Part shown: positions 48,729 through 58,289 of the stretch, piece after piece
How the letters are laid out: the number at the start of each line of letters is the position of its first letter
How positions within the stretch are numbered: the first letter of the stretch is position 1
From: JAAFJT01 sp043772905
GTDB lineage: Bacteria; Bacteroidota; Bacteroidia; Chitinophagales; Saprospiraceae
Reading direction: 5' to 3'
Assembly: GCA_043772905.1 (NCBI GenBank)
Contig: JAYVFS010000274.1
Coordinates: forward strand, 7,675 to 71,674
Length of the DNA stretch: 64,000 nucleotides
The notes under the pieces: model-generated
Database searches by the model: none
The model's input: only the letters and a program-made list of their open reading frames with translations
What the model was told of the DNA's origin: nothing
Program-made: the position numbers and the translations under genes

Positions 48729-49898
48729 ATGAAAAATAAACTTCTATTAGGCTTTGCAGCCCTTCTGTTGTTGGTTTCTTGCAATCAAAATGCAGAGCAA
48801 AAGAAACCCGCTCAATTTATTGATATGTCACAGAAAGCCACCATTGAAAAATCCTCTTTTGGCACAACCAAAGATGGTCAAGCCGTTGACCTTTACACCC
48901 TCAAAAACGTGGCGGGTATGACCGTAAAGATTACGAATTTTGGCGGCATCATTGTCTCTTGGACAGCACCTGACAAAAATGGCAAGTACGAAGACATCAC
49001 ATTGGGCTGTGATTCGATTGGTGGTTATGAAAAAGGCGTACCGTTTTTTGGCGCACTCGTCGGACGTTATGGCAACCGTATTGCTAAAGGGAAATTCAAA
49101 TTAGAAGGCAAAACTTACACTTTGGCGACCAATAATGGCGTAAACCATTTGCACGGTGGTCTTAAAGGTTTTGATAAAGTCGTTTGGACAGCAACACCCG
49201 TTGAAAGTCCAGATGTTGCTTTGAAATTGACATACACCAGCAAGGATATGGAAGAAGGCTACCCAGGTAATTTGGCGGTTGAAGTCCTTTATACACTTCA
49301 AAAAGACAATTCGTTGAAAATTGAATACTCTGCAACAACCGACAAAACAACAGTCGTCAACTTGACCAATCACGCCTATTTTAACTTGACAGGCGACATG
49401 AACAACACAATTTTAGACCACGAAGTCGCCTTAAATTGTGATAAATTCCTGCCTGTTGACAAAACTTTGATTCCAACAGGCGAGTTGAGATCCGTTGAAG
49501 GAACGCCTCTTGATTTTTTGACTTCTACTAGAATTGGTGCGAGAATCAACGATACTTTGAACGAACAAATTAAATTTGGTGGTGGTTACGACCATGCTTG
49601 GATTATCAAAGACCACACAACGGACATTCATGAAGCGGCGGTGGTTTACGAACCGACAAGCGGGCGTGTGATGGAAGTTTTGACAACCGAACCTGCAATT
49701 CAGTTCTATACAGGCAATTTTTTAAATGGCACAGTTGTCGGAAAAGGCGGTGTTGTTTACAAAAAACGCTCGGGTTTATGCCTCGAAACGGAGCATTATC
49801 CAGATTCACCGAACCAACCAAAGTTTCCAACAACGGTTTTAAAACCTAAGGAAACGTATAAAACAACAACGGTTTATCGGTTTTCTGTGAAGAAGTGA
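48729..49898 (+). CDS. galM: Aldose 1-epimerase (mutarotase), lipoprotein form
   Basis: 389 residues with lipobox VSC. ITNFGGIIVSW, GRYGNRIAKGKF, NLTNHAYFNL (catalytic His), GGYDHAWII and the catalytic Glu region GLCLETEHYPDSP. Interconverts alpha and beta anomers, here probably of arabinose or related sugars before import, as the lipobox places it in the envelope. Stands between arabinose genes. Confidence 0.94.
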   Translation: MKNKLLLGFAALLLLVSCNQNAEQKKPAQFIDMSQKATIEKSSFGTTKDGQAVDLYTLKNVAGMTVKITNFGGIIVSWTAPDKNGKYEDITLGCDSIGGYEKGVPFFGALVGRYGNRIAKGKFKLEGKTYTLATNNGVNHLHGGLKGFDKVVWTATPVESPDVALKLTYTSKDMEEGYPGNLAVEVLYTLQKDNSLKIEYSATTDKTTVVNLTNHAYFNLTGDMNNTILDHEVALNCDKFLPVDKTLIPTGELRSVEGTPLDFLTSTRIGARINDTLNEQIKFGGGYDHAWIIKDHTTDIHEAAVVYEPTSGRVMEVLTTEPAIQFYTGNFLNGTVVGKGGVVYKKRSGLCLETEHYPDSPNQPKFPTTVLKPKETYKTTTVYRFSVKK

Positions 49899-49907
49899 AA
49901 AAACAAA

Positions 49908-49968
49908 TAGCTACATAGAACACATAGTTTTTAAATTTAAAAAAGACTATGTGTCCTATGTGGCTATG
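49908..49968. repeat. Imperfect inverted repeat of the ACACATAG family
   Basis: 49908-49929 pairs with 49947-49968 with two mismatches. The arm words match those at 32601-32628 and 61221-61247. Between convergent genes. Confidence 0.8.
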
Positions 49969-49990
49969 TGTTAAATTACAAATATTCAAA

Positions 49991-50425
49991 TTAAAAAAAA
50001 TAGAAAGCTCTAATAGGAACATAAGTGGTTTTGCCCGATTCTATGGTCACAAGGCTTTTTTCGTATCTGGGTTTTCCAAAAGGAAAAGATGTCAAATTAG
50101 AAATGCCGAAACCTTCTCTTGGAATACCCAATGTATATTCCATTTGTTTGTCGTCATTTTCATCGTGCAAAAATGAAACGGCATAAGTGCCTGGCGGAAG
50201 GTCAATCTGTGTGCTGGCTTTGTTTCCGATGATAGCCGCTTCACCAAGCGCAAAATAGCCTTTTGTATCTAAAAAGTATGTTTTGTCATTGTAAATAGCA
50301 AAACGCATGTGACCCTTCGTATTGCGAAAACGACTGCCTTCAATCTGTAAAGTGCCTTTCGTTTGTGAAAAAGTAGGCATATAAAAAGAGCAAAATAAGA
50401 ACATTGACAAAGCGAAAATCTTCAT
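49991..50425 (-). CDS. DUF2141 domain secreted protein
   Basis: 144 residues, signal peptide. GHMRFAIYNDKTYFL, LPPGTYAVSFLHDENDDKQMEY and GFGISNL are the DUF2141 core (a beta sandwich). Function unknown. Divergent from araB. Confidence 0.88.
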   Translation of the reverse strand: MKIFALSMFLFCSFYMPTFSQTKGTLQIEGSRFRNTKGHMRFAIYNDKTYFLDTKGYFALGEAAIIGNKASTQIDLPPGTYAVSFLHDENDDKQMEYTLGIPREGFGISNLTSFPFGKPRYEKSLVTIESGKTTYVPIRAFYFF

Positions 50426-50556
50426 AAAAATGATATTGTTAATTTGTTTTTGATGGATGATTTATGTATAAAGATATACTGATAAAAACTTTCTTTCAGC
50501 TGTTCAACAATGATTTTAACGGTTTTGTTTTTGATGAAATTTAAAAATTACACATT

Positions 50557-52188
50557 ATGAAATACGTCATAGGACTCGATTATGGGTCTGATTCCGTCCG
50601 TGCATTAATTGTTAATGCAACAAATGGAGCAGAAGTTGCGACCCATGTTTTCTATTATCCCCGTTGGAAAAAGGGTATGTATTGCGACCCCGCACAATCT
50701 CAATATCGCCAACATCCCTTGGATTATATCGAAGGTTTGGAGACAGCAATAAAGCAGGCTTTGGCACAAGTCGGCAAAGAAGTCGCTCAAAATATCGTCG
50801 GCATTTCGGTAGATACCACAGGTTCAACGCCCGTTGCGGTTGACCGATCAGGTACCCCCCTCAGTATGTTGCCCGATTTTAAAGACAATCCAAATGGGAT
50901 GTTCATCCTTTGGAAAGACCATACGGCTAATCAAGAAGCATTGGAAATCAATGAATTAGCGCACATCTATGATATTGATTTTACAAAATACGTTGGTGGC
51001 ATTTACTCCTCCGAGTGGTTTTGGGCAAAAATATTGCGGACGTTGCGAGTTGATGAACAGGTCAGAAAAGCCGCTTTTTCATGGGTAGAACATTGCGACT
51101 GGATTTCTGCTGTTTTGACAGGCGAAACCGACCCCCTCAGTATGCGCCGTTCAAGATGTGCCGCAGGGCATAAAGCCATGTGGCACGAAGCCTTTGAAGG
51201 TTTGCCAAGTGAGGCGTTTTTGACAGAACTTGACCCTCTTTTGTCGGGTTTACGTGAGCGTCTTTATCGTCATACCTACACGAGTGATATGCCGATGGGC
51301 AATATTTCAAAGGAATGGGCAGCGAAATTGGGCTTACCCGAAAATGTCGTCATTGGAGTCGGTGCTTTTGATGCCCACATGGGCGGCGTTGGGGCGCATA
51401 TCGAGCCTTATACTTTCGTCCGTGTCATGGGTACTTCGACGTGTGATATGTTGATTGCACCAACGGACGAGGTTGGTCATTTGCTCATAAAAGGCATTTG
51501 TGGACAGGTGGACGGCTCTATTTTGCCCAATATGTTGGGTATGGAAGCGGGTCAATCTGCCTTTGGCGATGTGTATGCGTGGTTTCAAAACGTCTTAGCT
51601 TTTCCGCTACGCGAATTTTTGAGCGAAGAACAAGCCAACGAAATAACGGCTCAAATCATACCAAAGTTAAGTGAAAAAGCCGCCGCACTACCCCTCAGTA
51701 AAAACGACCCTATTGCCCTCGATTGGTTCAACGGACGGCGTACACCCGATGCCAATCATACCTTAAAAGGTGCCATAACAGGCTTAAATTTAGGCAGTGA
51801 TGCGCCCATTATTTTCAAAGCCTTAGTCGAAGCCACCGCCTTTGGTTCAAAAGCCATCGTTGATCGTTTCATCACAGAAGGTGTTGGTATTCAACAAGTT
51901 GTAGCGATTGGTGGCGTTGCCAAAAAGTCGCCATTTGTCATGCAAACCCTTGCCGATGTCTTAAATATGCCCATAAAAGTCGTGAAATCGGAACAGGCGT
52001 GTGCGCTCGGTGCAGCGATGTGTGCCGCCGTTGCCGCAGGTATTTATTTGACGATGGAAGATGCACAATTAGCTATGTCCTCGGGTTATGATGCAGAATA
52101 TTATCCGCAAGCTGAAAAGGCAGCGATTTATGCGGTTTTGTATGAGAAGTATGTGAAATTGGGTGGGTTTATTGAAAAAGAGATGTAG
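50557..52188 (+). CDS. araB: Ribulokinase
   Basis: 543 residues of the FGGY kinase fold. N-terminal GLDYGSDSVRALIVN, DTTGSTPVAVD, SRCAAGHKAMWHEAF and VMGTSTCDML match L-ribulokinase. Makes L-ribulose-5-phosphate with ATP. It holds three 10-mer copies (50857 TPLSM, 51133 DPLSM, 51691 LPLSK), the densest gene in the window. The second lies just before the conserved RRSRCAAGHK block. Confidence 0.96.
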   Translation: MKYVIGLDYGSDSVRALIVNATNGAEVATHVFYYPRWKKGMYCDPAQSQYRQHPLDYIEGLETAIKQALAQVGKEVAQNIVGISVDTTGSTPVAVDRSGTPLSMLPDFKDNPNGMFILWKDHTANQEALEINELAHIYDIDFTKYVGGIYSSEWFWAKILRTLRVDEQVRKAAFSWVEHCDWISAVLTGETDPLSMRRSRCAAGHKAMWHEAFEGLPSEAFLTELDPLLSGLRERLYRHTYTSDMPMGNISKEWAAKLGLPENVVIGVGAFDAHMGGVGAHIEPYTFVRVMGTSTCDMLIAPTDEVGHLLIKGICGQVDGSILPNMLGMEAGQSAFGDVYAWFQNVLAFPLREFLSEEQANEITAQIIPKLSEKAAALPLSKNDPIALDWFNGRRTPDANHTLKGAITGLNLGSDAPIIFKALVEATAFGSKAIVDRFITEGVGIQQVVAIGGVAKKSPFVMQTLADVLNMPIKVVKSEQACALGAAMCAAVAAGIYLTMEDAQLAMSSGYDAEYYPQAEKAAIYAVLYEKYVKLGGFIEKEM

Positions 52189-52190
52189 AT

Positions 52191-52457
52191 ATGAAAATCA
52201 ATTATATAAAAATAATAAAATGGATACTGATAATAGTATTAGACTGTTTGGTTTATATAGCAATAGGTTTAATATTGATGACTTATGAAGACCATTATGA
52301 TGAAAGTAAAGGCGAATATTGGAGTTTGGACAGTATGACAATTGTACAAAAAGGGGCTTTTATTCTATACTATGTTTGGCTGTTATTGAATTTTCTCTTT
52401 ATTATAAAAATCATTTGGTCAGTTTTTAAAAGGATAAAAGAGAATGACAGCCTTTAA
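52191..52457 (+). CDS. Small membrane protein
   Basis: 88 residues, two membrane segments (about 8-30 and 55-78) with an acidic loop between. Starts 2 bases after araB stops, so probably co-transcribed, but its AT-rich composition differs from araB. No family recognised. Confidence 0.6.
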   Translation: MKINYIKIIKWILIIVLDCLVYIAIGLILMTYEDHYDESKGEYWSLDSMTIVQKGAFILYYVWLLLNFLFIIKIIWSVFKRIKENDSL

Positions 52458-52481
52458 GAAAAATGGTTTTTCAAGCAAAAA

Positions 52482-53318
52482 TCACTCTAAATGCTTCAAT
52501 TCATCATCAGAATCGCCTACTCGATTCAAGAAATTTTCAGCCGAAACAACCTTGACATTTTCAGTTTCTTCAAAACTACGGCGTGCATTACCCGCCATTT
52601 TGCCACCGCGTTGTGCGGCATCTTGATTTTCATAAAACCCTTGTGCGTTGTCTTTGATGGTCACGCTACGGGTCGCCTCTTCGCCAAGCATTGAAAAGAT
52701 AAGTTCAAGGTTTGTCATGTGGTCGCGGAGGTTTTGGCGGTCGAGTTGTTTAAGTTCTTTATGTTCAGAAGGAGTCAAGCCAAAAGTGGCTTTGGCGATT
52801 TCGGCAGTTAAAATAGCATATTCTTGACCATCTTTGACTCCTCCTTGTTGCCATTCTTTTGTCAATTCTTTGCGGATATCAATGCTTTTGAGGCGGCTGG
52901 CTATCCATTCATCGGTATAGCCTTTGGCTTTATACAGTTCACGGATGCGTTCAATACCTAATTCGGGATTTTCGATTTCCTGTATGCGTTCCTCTCCGAC
53001 TTGAGCCAACCAAAGTTTGAAAGGCTCGGCTTTCGAAGAAGGAATAGACATGATAAGACGTAAAAGGTTCTGCCGATTAATGCAATTCATACGTTGTTTA
53101 CCCCCCTCAGTATTTACCGAAAGGGGGGTGACAAGTTGTCCCCACCCTTTACTCAATTCAGAGTCACGTTTGCGTAGTTTTTTTAAGTAGTCTGTTGGAT
53201 TGACAGAATCCGTCAAAACTTGAATGACATCTGTAAGAGCAAAATACCATTCATCATGGTGCCACACACGCCGCACTTGTTTTTCCTGAAAAAGGACTAT
53301 TGTTTTATTTTGTTCCAT
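52482..53318 (-). CDS. BRO-N / DinD-like protein (copy 2)
   Basis: Start chosen at 53318 (MEQNKTIVLF), 278 residues. Same architecture as the protein at 41038-41877: Bro-N domain with VRRVWHHDEWYFALTDVI, then LRDHMTNLELIFSMLGEEAT and GGKMAGNARRSFEE. The two differ most at residues 60-85, where this copy has a 10-mer (NTEGGK) next to a second GGGG/CCCC pair. It is inserted between araB and araD on the opposite strand. Confidence 0.85.
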   Translation of the reverse strand: MEQNKTIVLFQEKQVRRVWHHDEWYFALTDVIQVLTDSVNPTDYLKKLRKRDSELSKGWGQLVTPLSVNTEGGKQRMNCINRQNLLRLIMSIPSSKAEPFKLWLAQVGEERIQEIENPELGIERIRELYKAKGYTDEWIASRLKSIDIRKELTKEWQQGGVKDGQEYAILTAEIAKATFGLTPSEHKELKQLDRQNLRDHMTNLELIFSMLGEEATRSVTIKDNAQGFYENQDAAQRGGKMAGNARRSFEETENVKVVSAENFLNRVGDSDDELKHLE

Positions 53319-53403
53319 AATGTGATTTATATTTTTTGAAATATCAACGTAAAAATAAGTTTTTAAAACAAAAACATTTAAAAAAAGAAACGTATTAACA
53401 CAC

Positions 53404-54111
53404 ATGAATTTAAAATATCTAAAAGAAGCCGTTTACGAAGCCAATATGGAAATTCCAAAACAAAAATTGGCGATTTATACCTTTGGCAATGTATCAGCAA
53501 TTGACCGAAACGAAGGCATTATTGCTATAAAACCAAGCGGAGTCCCTTATTCTGACCTAAAAGTGGACGATATTGTTTTAATAGACCTGGACAATAAATC
53601 TGTTGAAAGTAATGGAAAACGTCCATCATCAGATACCAAAACGCACGTCCTTTTGTATCGAAATTTTGATAAAATTGGTGGTATTTGCCATACACATTCC
53701 ACGTATGCCGTGGCATGGGCGCAAGCGATGCGTCCGATTCCTAATCTCGGCACAACCCATGCCGACCATTTAACCCCCTCAGTACCCGTGACCGATGTGA
53801 TGACCGACGAGATGATAAAAGGCGACTATGAACACGAAACAGGCAACCAAATTCTCGATATTTTCAAGAGAGAAAACTTATCACCCGAAGAAGTGGAAAT
53901 GGTTTTGGTCGCTTGTCATGGACCCTTCACATGGGGCAAAACGGCTATGAAAGCGGTTTATAATGCAGGTGTTTTAGAAGAATTGGCGAAAATGGCGTTT
54001 CTAACACTACAAATTAACCCATTGACACCGTCGATAAAACAGGCTTTGATGGATAAGCATTATTTTAGAAAACATGGGGTGGGGGCGTATTATGGGCAGT
54101 CGGGTTGTTAA
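53404..54111 (+). CDS. araD: L-ribulose-5-phosphate 4-epimerase
   Basis: 235 residues, class II aldolase fold. GNVSAIDR, KPSGVPYSDL, zinc histidines in HTHSTYAVAWAQ, and the late HGPFTWG. Converts L-ribulose-5-P to D-xylulose-5-P, completing the arabinose route. A 10-mer copy at 53775 encodes TPSVP. The 3' end overlaps the end of the broken Uma2 gene. Confidence 0.96.
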   Translation: MNLKYLKEAVYEANMEIPKQKLAIYTFGNVSAIDRNEGIIAIKPSGVPYSDLKVDDIVLIDLDNKSVESNGKRPSSDTKTHVLLYRNFDKIGGICHTHSTYAVAWAQAMRPIPNLGTTHADHLTPSVPVTDVMTDEMIKGDYEHETGNQILDIFKRENLSPEEVEMVLVACHGPFTWGKTAMKAVYNAGVLEELAKMAFLTLQINPLTPSIKQALMDKHYFRKHGVGAYYGQSGC

Positions 54112-54475
54112 CCTTGACTAAGCAGTTTTTGTAGTGCTTCGATATTCGCTTGTTCATCAAAAAGTGCAGCTACTGGAATCGTAAAGCCTTCGATAACACG
54201 GCTTTCGATGTCTTCACCAAAGGCAAAAATTTTAGCGGGAGAATATTGTTGTTTGTTGGTAAAAACAAAATATACTGCCCAATCCGTTGACGGATAGGGT
54301 CAATAATCCAGTATTCACGGACTCCATGTGCAGCGTAATCTGTTTTTTTGACCCCTTTATCTACTGATGCCGTTCCTTTTGACAAAATTTCGACAATGAA
54401 ATCGGGTGCAGGAAAAAGCAATTGGTCATCTGTTAGGCGTGATACAAAAAATAACATACCCAAAAGAGGGTTCAA
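54108..54475 (-). pseudogene. Uma2-like gene, truncated and frameshifted
   Basis: The first frame encodes FPAPDFIVEILSKGTASVDKG and GVREYWIIDPIRQRIGQ, a clear Uma2 core. After about 54275 the homologous continuation is in another frame (FTNKQQYSPAKIFAFGEDIE, ending LQKLLSQG at a stop at 54108). The N-terminus is missing and no ATG is present; the transposase remnant begins at 54493. So it has both a frameshift and an upstream truncation. Confidence 0.82.
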
Positions 54476-54492
54476 ATAGTTAACTTTGTCAC

Positions 54493-55156
54493 ATGGAAAA
54501 ATTAGGCTTCGAAGTTAAAGAAAGTTTCAACTTAGCCCTATCGCTATTAACGGGTTATGAACGTCGTCAGTATGCCGCGAGTTTATCAAAAAAATATTTC
54601 GATGGCTCACCTCGGAAGACAGAACGGGAATTGTGCGTATCTCGTTCAGTAGTTGAGTTAGGTATCAAAGAACAAGAAAGTGGCATTCGTTGTATCGAAA
54701 ATTTTAATTTACGAGGAAAGAAAAAAAAGAAGATACCCTCGAAAATCTAAGTACCGATATATCGGAAGTCGTCACGTTGCATACGCAATCAGAGCGATGC
54801 CATCAAGACACCAAAGGCTATGTTAAAACCACCGCTAAACAAATATTCATTTGATTTTATCCGCCTTACCATAGTAAGTATAATCCAATAGAACGAGTTT
54901 GGGCGGCGGTTGAACAATATTGGAACGGCACAATCCTTTCTTCTGTTAATAAAGTTGTCAATACACTTCAAAATGTGAAGTGGAAAGAGGTCAATTTAAA
55001 GGCTCTCTTTATTGATAAAGAATATCAAATAGGTATTACTCTTTCTGAAAAAGAAATGAAAATACGTCAAGACTTTTTAGTTAGAAATACAGCATTACAA
55101 AAATGGGATGTCTGGATTAAACCTTCTTTCGATATGGGGAGGTTATTTTTTGATTA
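54493..55156 (+). pseudogene. ISAzo13-family transposase remnant with internal deletion
   Basis: The N-terminal part (54493-54750) reads RQYAASLSKKYFDGSPRKTE and GIRCIENFNLRGKKKKK, typical of ISAzo13. A frameshift in the A-rich GAAAGAAAAAAAAG stretch follows, then about 35 codons ending TKGYVKTTAKQIF. The next recognisable part is already the C-terminal FYPPYHSKYNPIERVWAA, so over 200 internal codons with the DDE residues are gone. Another stop lies between. Non-functional. Confidence 0.85.
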
Positions 55157-55172
55157 GCCCCTTAAATGTAAA

Positions 55173-56013
55173 GTGCCTGACTGTTTTAGTCTTTTATCAG
55201 AAATTTCCGAATCCGAGTTAGCGGGATTAGATAAAAGTCTTTTCCAGAAAACACTCATTTTGTTATTAGTGGGTGAATTCTTTGATTGCCATACGCTGAA
55301 CCAAATACTGACTGTGGAAATGGTTAAAAGCGGTACTTGGCATAGTCGTTTAGCCTCTCTGACATATAGGCAAATAGAATTAGCTGTTTGCGCTATGCTT
55401 AAAGAGGCGGGTTTAAATGCCTTGACTGACTTAGCTAAAAAAAGTGAGTCAAGTTGGTCACGTGCTGCTGTGAGCTTGGTGATTGATGACTCTATCTTTA
55501 AGCAATGGCTCACAGATGGTAAAACAGACTCTGCAACGGCTGAGTATTTCGCCCGCTATTTTAGTGGACAAAGCAAAAGTGTTGTTTACGGTTTTCGTAT
55601 CACTTTATGTGGTTTGGCAATTGACGATACTTTTTACCCGATGTAAGTCAACGGATAAAAATGGGTTCGTTAAAAAGTTCTGTATTGTAAAAATGAACCT
55701 TTTGCAAGAAATCAACACTATAAAAAACTGGCTATCAATTAATTACAACAAATTTGGAAAAGTCAAGTTAAAAGCGTTGACTGTATATATACCATGTTGT
55801 TGTGCCAAAAGAAACTGCCCTATTTCTCCTTGAAGGAGGTTATTATTCCAATACCATTGGTATTTTTCAGCGACGACTTGTATTGCCATACAGTTTTTAT
55901 TGGCTGTGTCGCTTGTGGTCCAAAAATAATTTGAATAACTTGCTGAAGCCGATTAGGATTATTGTTTACTTTGTAACTGCTTACTCATCCCTAATAATAA
56001 AACAACAAGAAGA
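55173..56013 (+). pseudogene. Second decayed DDE transposase
   Basis: The largest piece (55173-55646) carries a D-containing segment SLVIDDSIFKQWL and ARYFSGQSKSVVYGFRITL, as in IS4-like transposases. It stops at 55644. Fragments with NLLQEINTIKNWLSINYNKFG and PKETALFLLEGGYYSNT follow in other frames up to the GH88-like gene start. Family not determined. No terminal inverted repeats were recognised. Confidence 0.65.
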
Positions 56014-57429
56014 ATGATTAAAACAAACGAAAAGCTCAAACCAAGTGACTTATCTAATAAACTCAACCGCTTTTGGACAATTTCTGAACACAAAATCAAT
56101 CTCATAGATAGAGAATATGATGAATCAAAAGGTTCGCCTGTCTTTACCGTAGCGGGTAAATACGCGACACGTGGTTGGACGGAGTGGACGCAAGGGTTTC
56201 AATATGGTTCTGCTATTCTTCAATTCGATGTATCAGGCGAAAAGAAGATTTTGGAAAGAGCGAAACGCTTAGTTGTCTCCAAAATGGCACCTCATGTCAG
56301 TCATATTGGCGTTCATGACCACGGCTTTAACAATGTCAGCACGTATGGCAATCTTTTACGCTTAATGCAAGAAGGCAAAATGCCGTTCAATGAATGGGAA
56401 AAAAACTTCTACGAATTGGCTTTGAAGATTTCGGGTGCCGTACAAGCGTCGCGTTGGACAAGTATCAAAACGGGCGGGTTTATTCATTCCTTCAATGGTG
56501 CACATTCTTTGTTTGTTGATACAATTCGGTCATGTCGCGCCTTAACGATGAGTTATGAATTGGGTCATGTTTTTCAAGGCGAAGGCGATGTGAAAATTAA
56601 TTTGTTAGAACGTGCCTTGCAACACATTCAAGCAACGGCTCAATATGCTGTTTTTTATGGCGAAGGTCGTGATACCTACGATGTGTGGGGTCGAACAGCG
56701 CATGAAAGCGTATTTAATGTCAAAGATGGGAACTTCCGGTGTCCCAATTCGCAACAAGGTTATACTGGTTTTTCGACTTGGACAAGGGGTTTGGCATGGG
56801 CAATGTGTGGTTTTGCGGAACAACTCGAATGGTTGGATACTGCCGATGAAGCCGAATTGATGCCTTTCGGCGGCAAAGAAACATTAACAGCCATGATGTT
56901 AAAAGCCGCGCAAGCCACGTGTGATTTTTATATCGAAAATACACCCATAGATGGTATTCCGTATTGGGATACAGGCGCGCCGAACCTCTATAAATTAGGT
57001 GATTACTTAGAAAAACGGGCTAATCCGTATAATGATTTTGAACCTGTTGACAGTTCTGCTGCAGCAATTGGCGCACAAGGTTTATTGCGGTTGGGGAAAT
57101 ATCTTTCAGACAAGGGAAATACTGTCACGCCAACGCGTGATGACGATGAAAGCGTCAAGGGGGGTAAAAAATATACGCAAGCAGGCTTGACAGTTGTGAA
57201 TACGCTGCTCGAGGAACCTTATTTGAGTACCGATGAAAACCATCAAGGTTTGTTGCTTCATTCCATTTATCATCAGCCGAATGGTTGGGATTATGTGCCA
57301 AAAGGCAGTAAAATAGCCAATGGCGAATCAAGTATGTGGGGCGATTATCATTTTCGAGAAGTATGTCTTTACTTGCAACGGATTATCAATAACGAGGATT
57401 ACTATACTTTTTATAATTGTGTCAAATGA
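56014..57429 (+). CDS. Glycoside hydrolase, GH88-like
   Basis: 471 residues, no signal peptide, so cytosolic. Alpha/alpha-barrel motifs: RGWTEWTQGFQYGSAILQFD, GVHDHGFNNVSTYGNLLRLM, SFNGAHSLFVDTIRS, and GYTGFSTWTRGLAWAMCGFA. Related proteins are unsaturated glucuronyl hydrolases or near relatives; the exact substrate is uncertain. The stop overlaps the next start (ATGA), so it leads the sugar operon. It begins directly after decayed transposases. Confidence 0.85.
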   Translation: MIKTNEKLKPSDLSNKLNRFWTISEHKINLIDREYDESKGSPVFTVAGKYATRGWTEWTQGFQYGSAILQFDVSGEKKILERAKRLVVSKMAPHVSHIGVHDHGFNNVSTYGNLLRLMQEGKMPFNEWEKNFYELALKISGAVQASRWTSIKTGGFIHSFNGAHSLFVDTIRSCRALTMSYELGHVFQGEGDVKINLLERALQHIQATAQYAVFYGEGRDTYDVWGRTAHESVFNVKDGNFRCPNSQQGYTGFSTWTRGLAWAMCGFAEQLEWLDTADEAELMPFGGKETLTAMMLKAAQATCDFYIENTPIDGIPYWDTGAPNLYKLGDYLEKRANPYNDFEPVDSSAAAIGAQGLLRLGKYLSDKGNTVTPTRDDDESVKGGKKYTQAGLTVVNTLLEEPYLSTDENHQGLLLHSIYHQPNGWDYVPKGSKIANGESSMWGDYHFREVCLYLQRIINNEDYYTFYNCVK

Positions 57430-58259
57430 ATATCCAACCTATAACAGACCTTTCTAAATTATGTATTCATACCATTACCACAAAACCTTGGGACATTGAA
57501 ACGGCTGCCAAAAACTTTTCAGCCGCAGGTGTAAAAGGTATAACCGTTTGGCGGGATGCTTTGGCAGGTCGAAATATCAAAAAAACAGGCGATATACTGA
57601 GGGGGTATGATTTGTCTATTGTCTCGCTTTGTCGCGGTGGTTTCTTTCCAAGTATAGATAAAACAAAACGGCAAGCGGCTATTGACGACAACAGAAAAGC
57701 CATTGAAGAAGCATACGAATTGGGTACAAAACTGATTGTCCTTGTCTGCGGTGCTGACCCTTCACAACCGTTGACAGAGTCTCGAAAACAAATTCAAGAC
57801 GGTATCGAAACGCTCATTCCGGAAGCCTCTGCTGCGGGCGTTCAGTTAGCGATTGAGCCGCTGCACCCAATGTATGCCGACACGCGGTCTGCCATAAACA
57901 CCCTCGCGCAAGCCAATGATATGACCGAAGCTATAAGCTCTCCATGGGTCGGTGTTGCGGTTGATGTCTATCATCTTTGGTGGGATTCTAATTTAGAAAA
58001 TGAAATAAAACGATGCGGCAAAAACAATGCTTTATTGGCTTTTCATATCTGCGATTGGAAATCACCCACTGTTGATATGCTCAATGACAGAGGTTTGATG
58101 GGCGAAGGGTGTATTCCGATTCAACAAATACGGTCGTGGGTAGAAGCAACGGGTTTTAATGGGTTTAATGAAGTAGAAATTTTTTCAACGGAATACTGGA
58201 AACAAGACCAATCCGTGTTTTTGGATAAAATTATTGAAGCGTATAAAGAACATTCTTAA
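57426..58259 (+). CDS. Sugar phosphate isomerase/epimerase (TIM barrel)
   Basis: Start chosen at ATG 57426, overlapping the previous stop; 277 residues. AP endonuclease-2-type barrel with IVSLCRGGFFP, AIEPLHPMYADTRSAINTL, VGVAVDVYHLWWD and FNEVEIFSTEYW, the usual metal-binding E, D, H and E positions. Likely isomerises a keto-sugar from the hydrolase product. A 10-mer copy at 57595 encodes ILRGY just before SLCRGG. Confidence 0.9.
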   Translation: MNIQPITDLSKLCIHTITTKPWDIETAAKNFSAAGVKGITVWRDALAGRNIKKTGDILRGYDLSIVSLCRGGFFPSIDKTKRQAAIDDNRKAIEEAYELGTKLIVLVCGADPSQPLTESRKQIQDGIETLIPEASAAGVQLAIEPLHPMYADTRSAINTLAQANDMTEAISSPWVGVAVDVYHLWWDSNLENEIKRCGKNNALLAFHICDWKSPTVDMLNDRGLMGEGCIPIQQIRSWVEATGFNGFNEVEIFSTEYWKQDQSVFLDKIIEAYKEHS

Positions 58260-58289
58260 AAACTATTTTAACATTTAAAAAATACAATC

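Noticed and set aside
41038..53318. Prophage containing the two BRO-like genes
   Set aside because: No integrase, capsid, portal, terminase or tail gene lies between them; the intervening genes are metabolic.
54750..54860. Programmed frameshift of an active IS
   Set aside because: Beyond the A-rich frameshift the central catalytic region is missing and another stop is present, so the element cannot be active.
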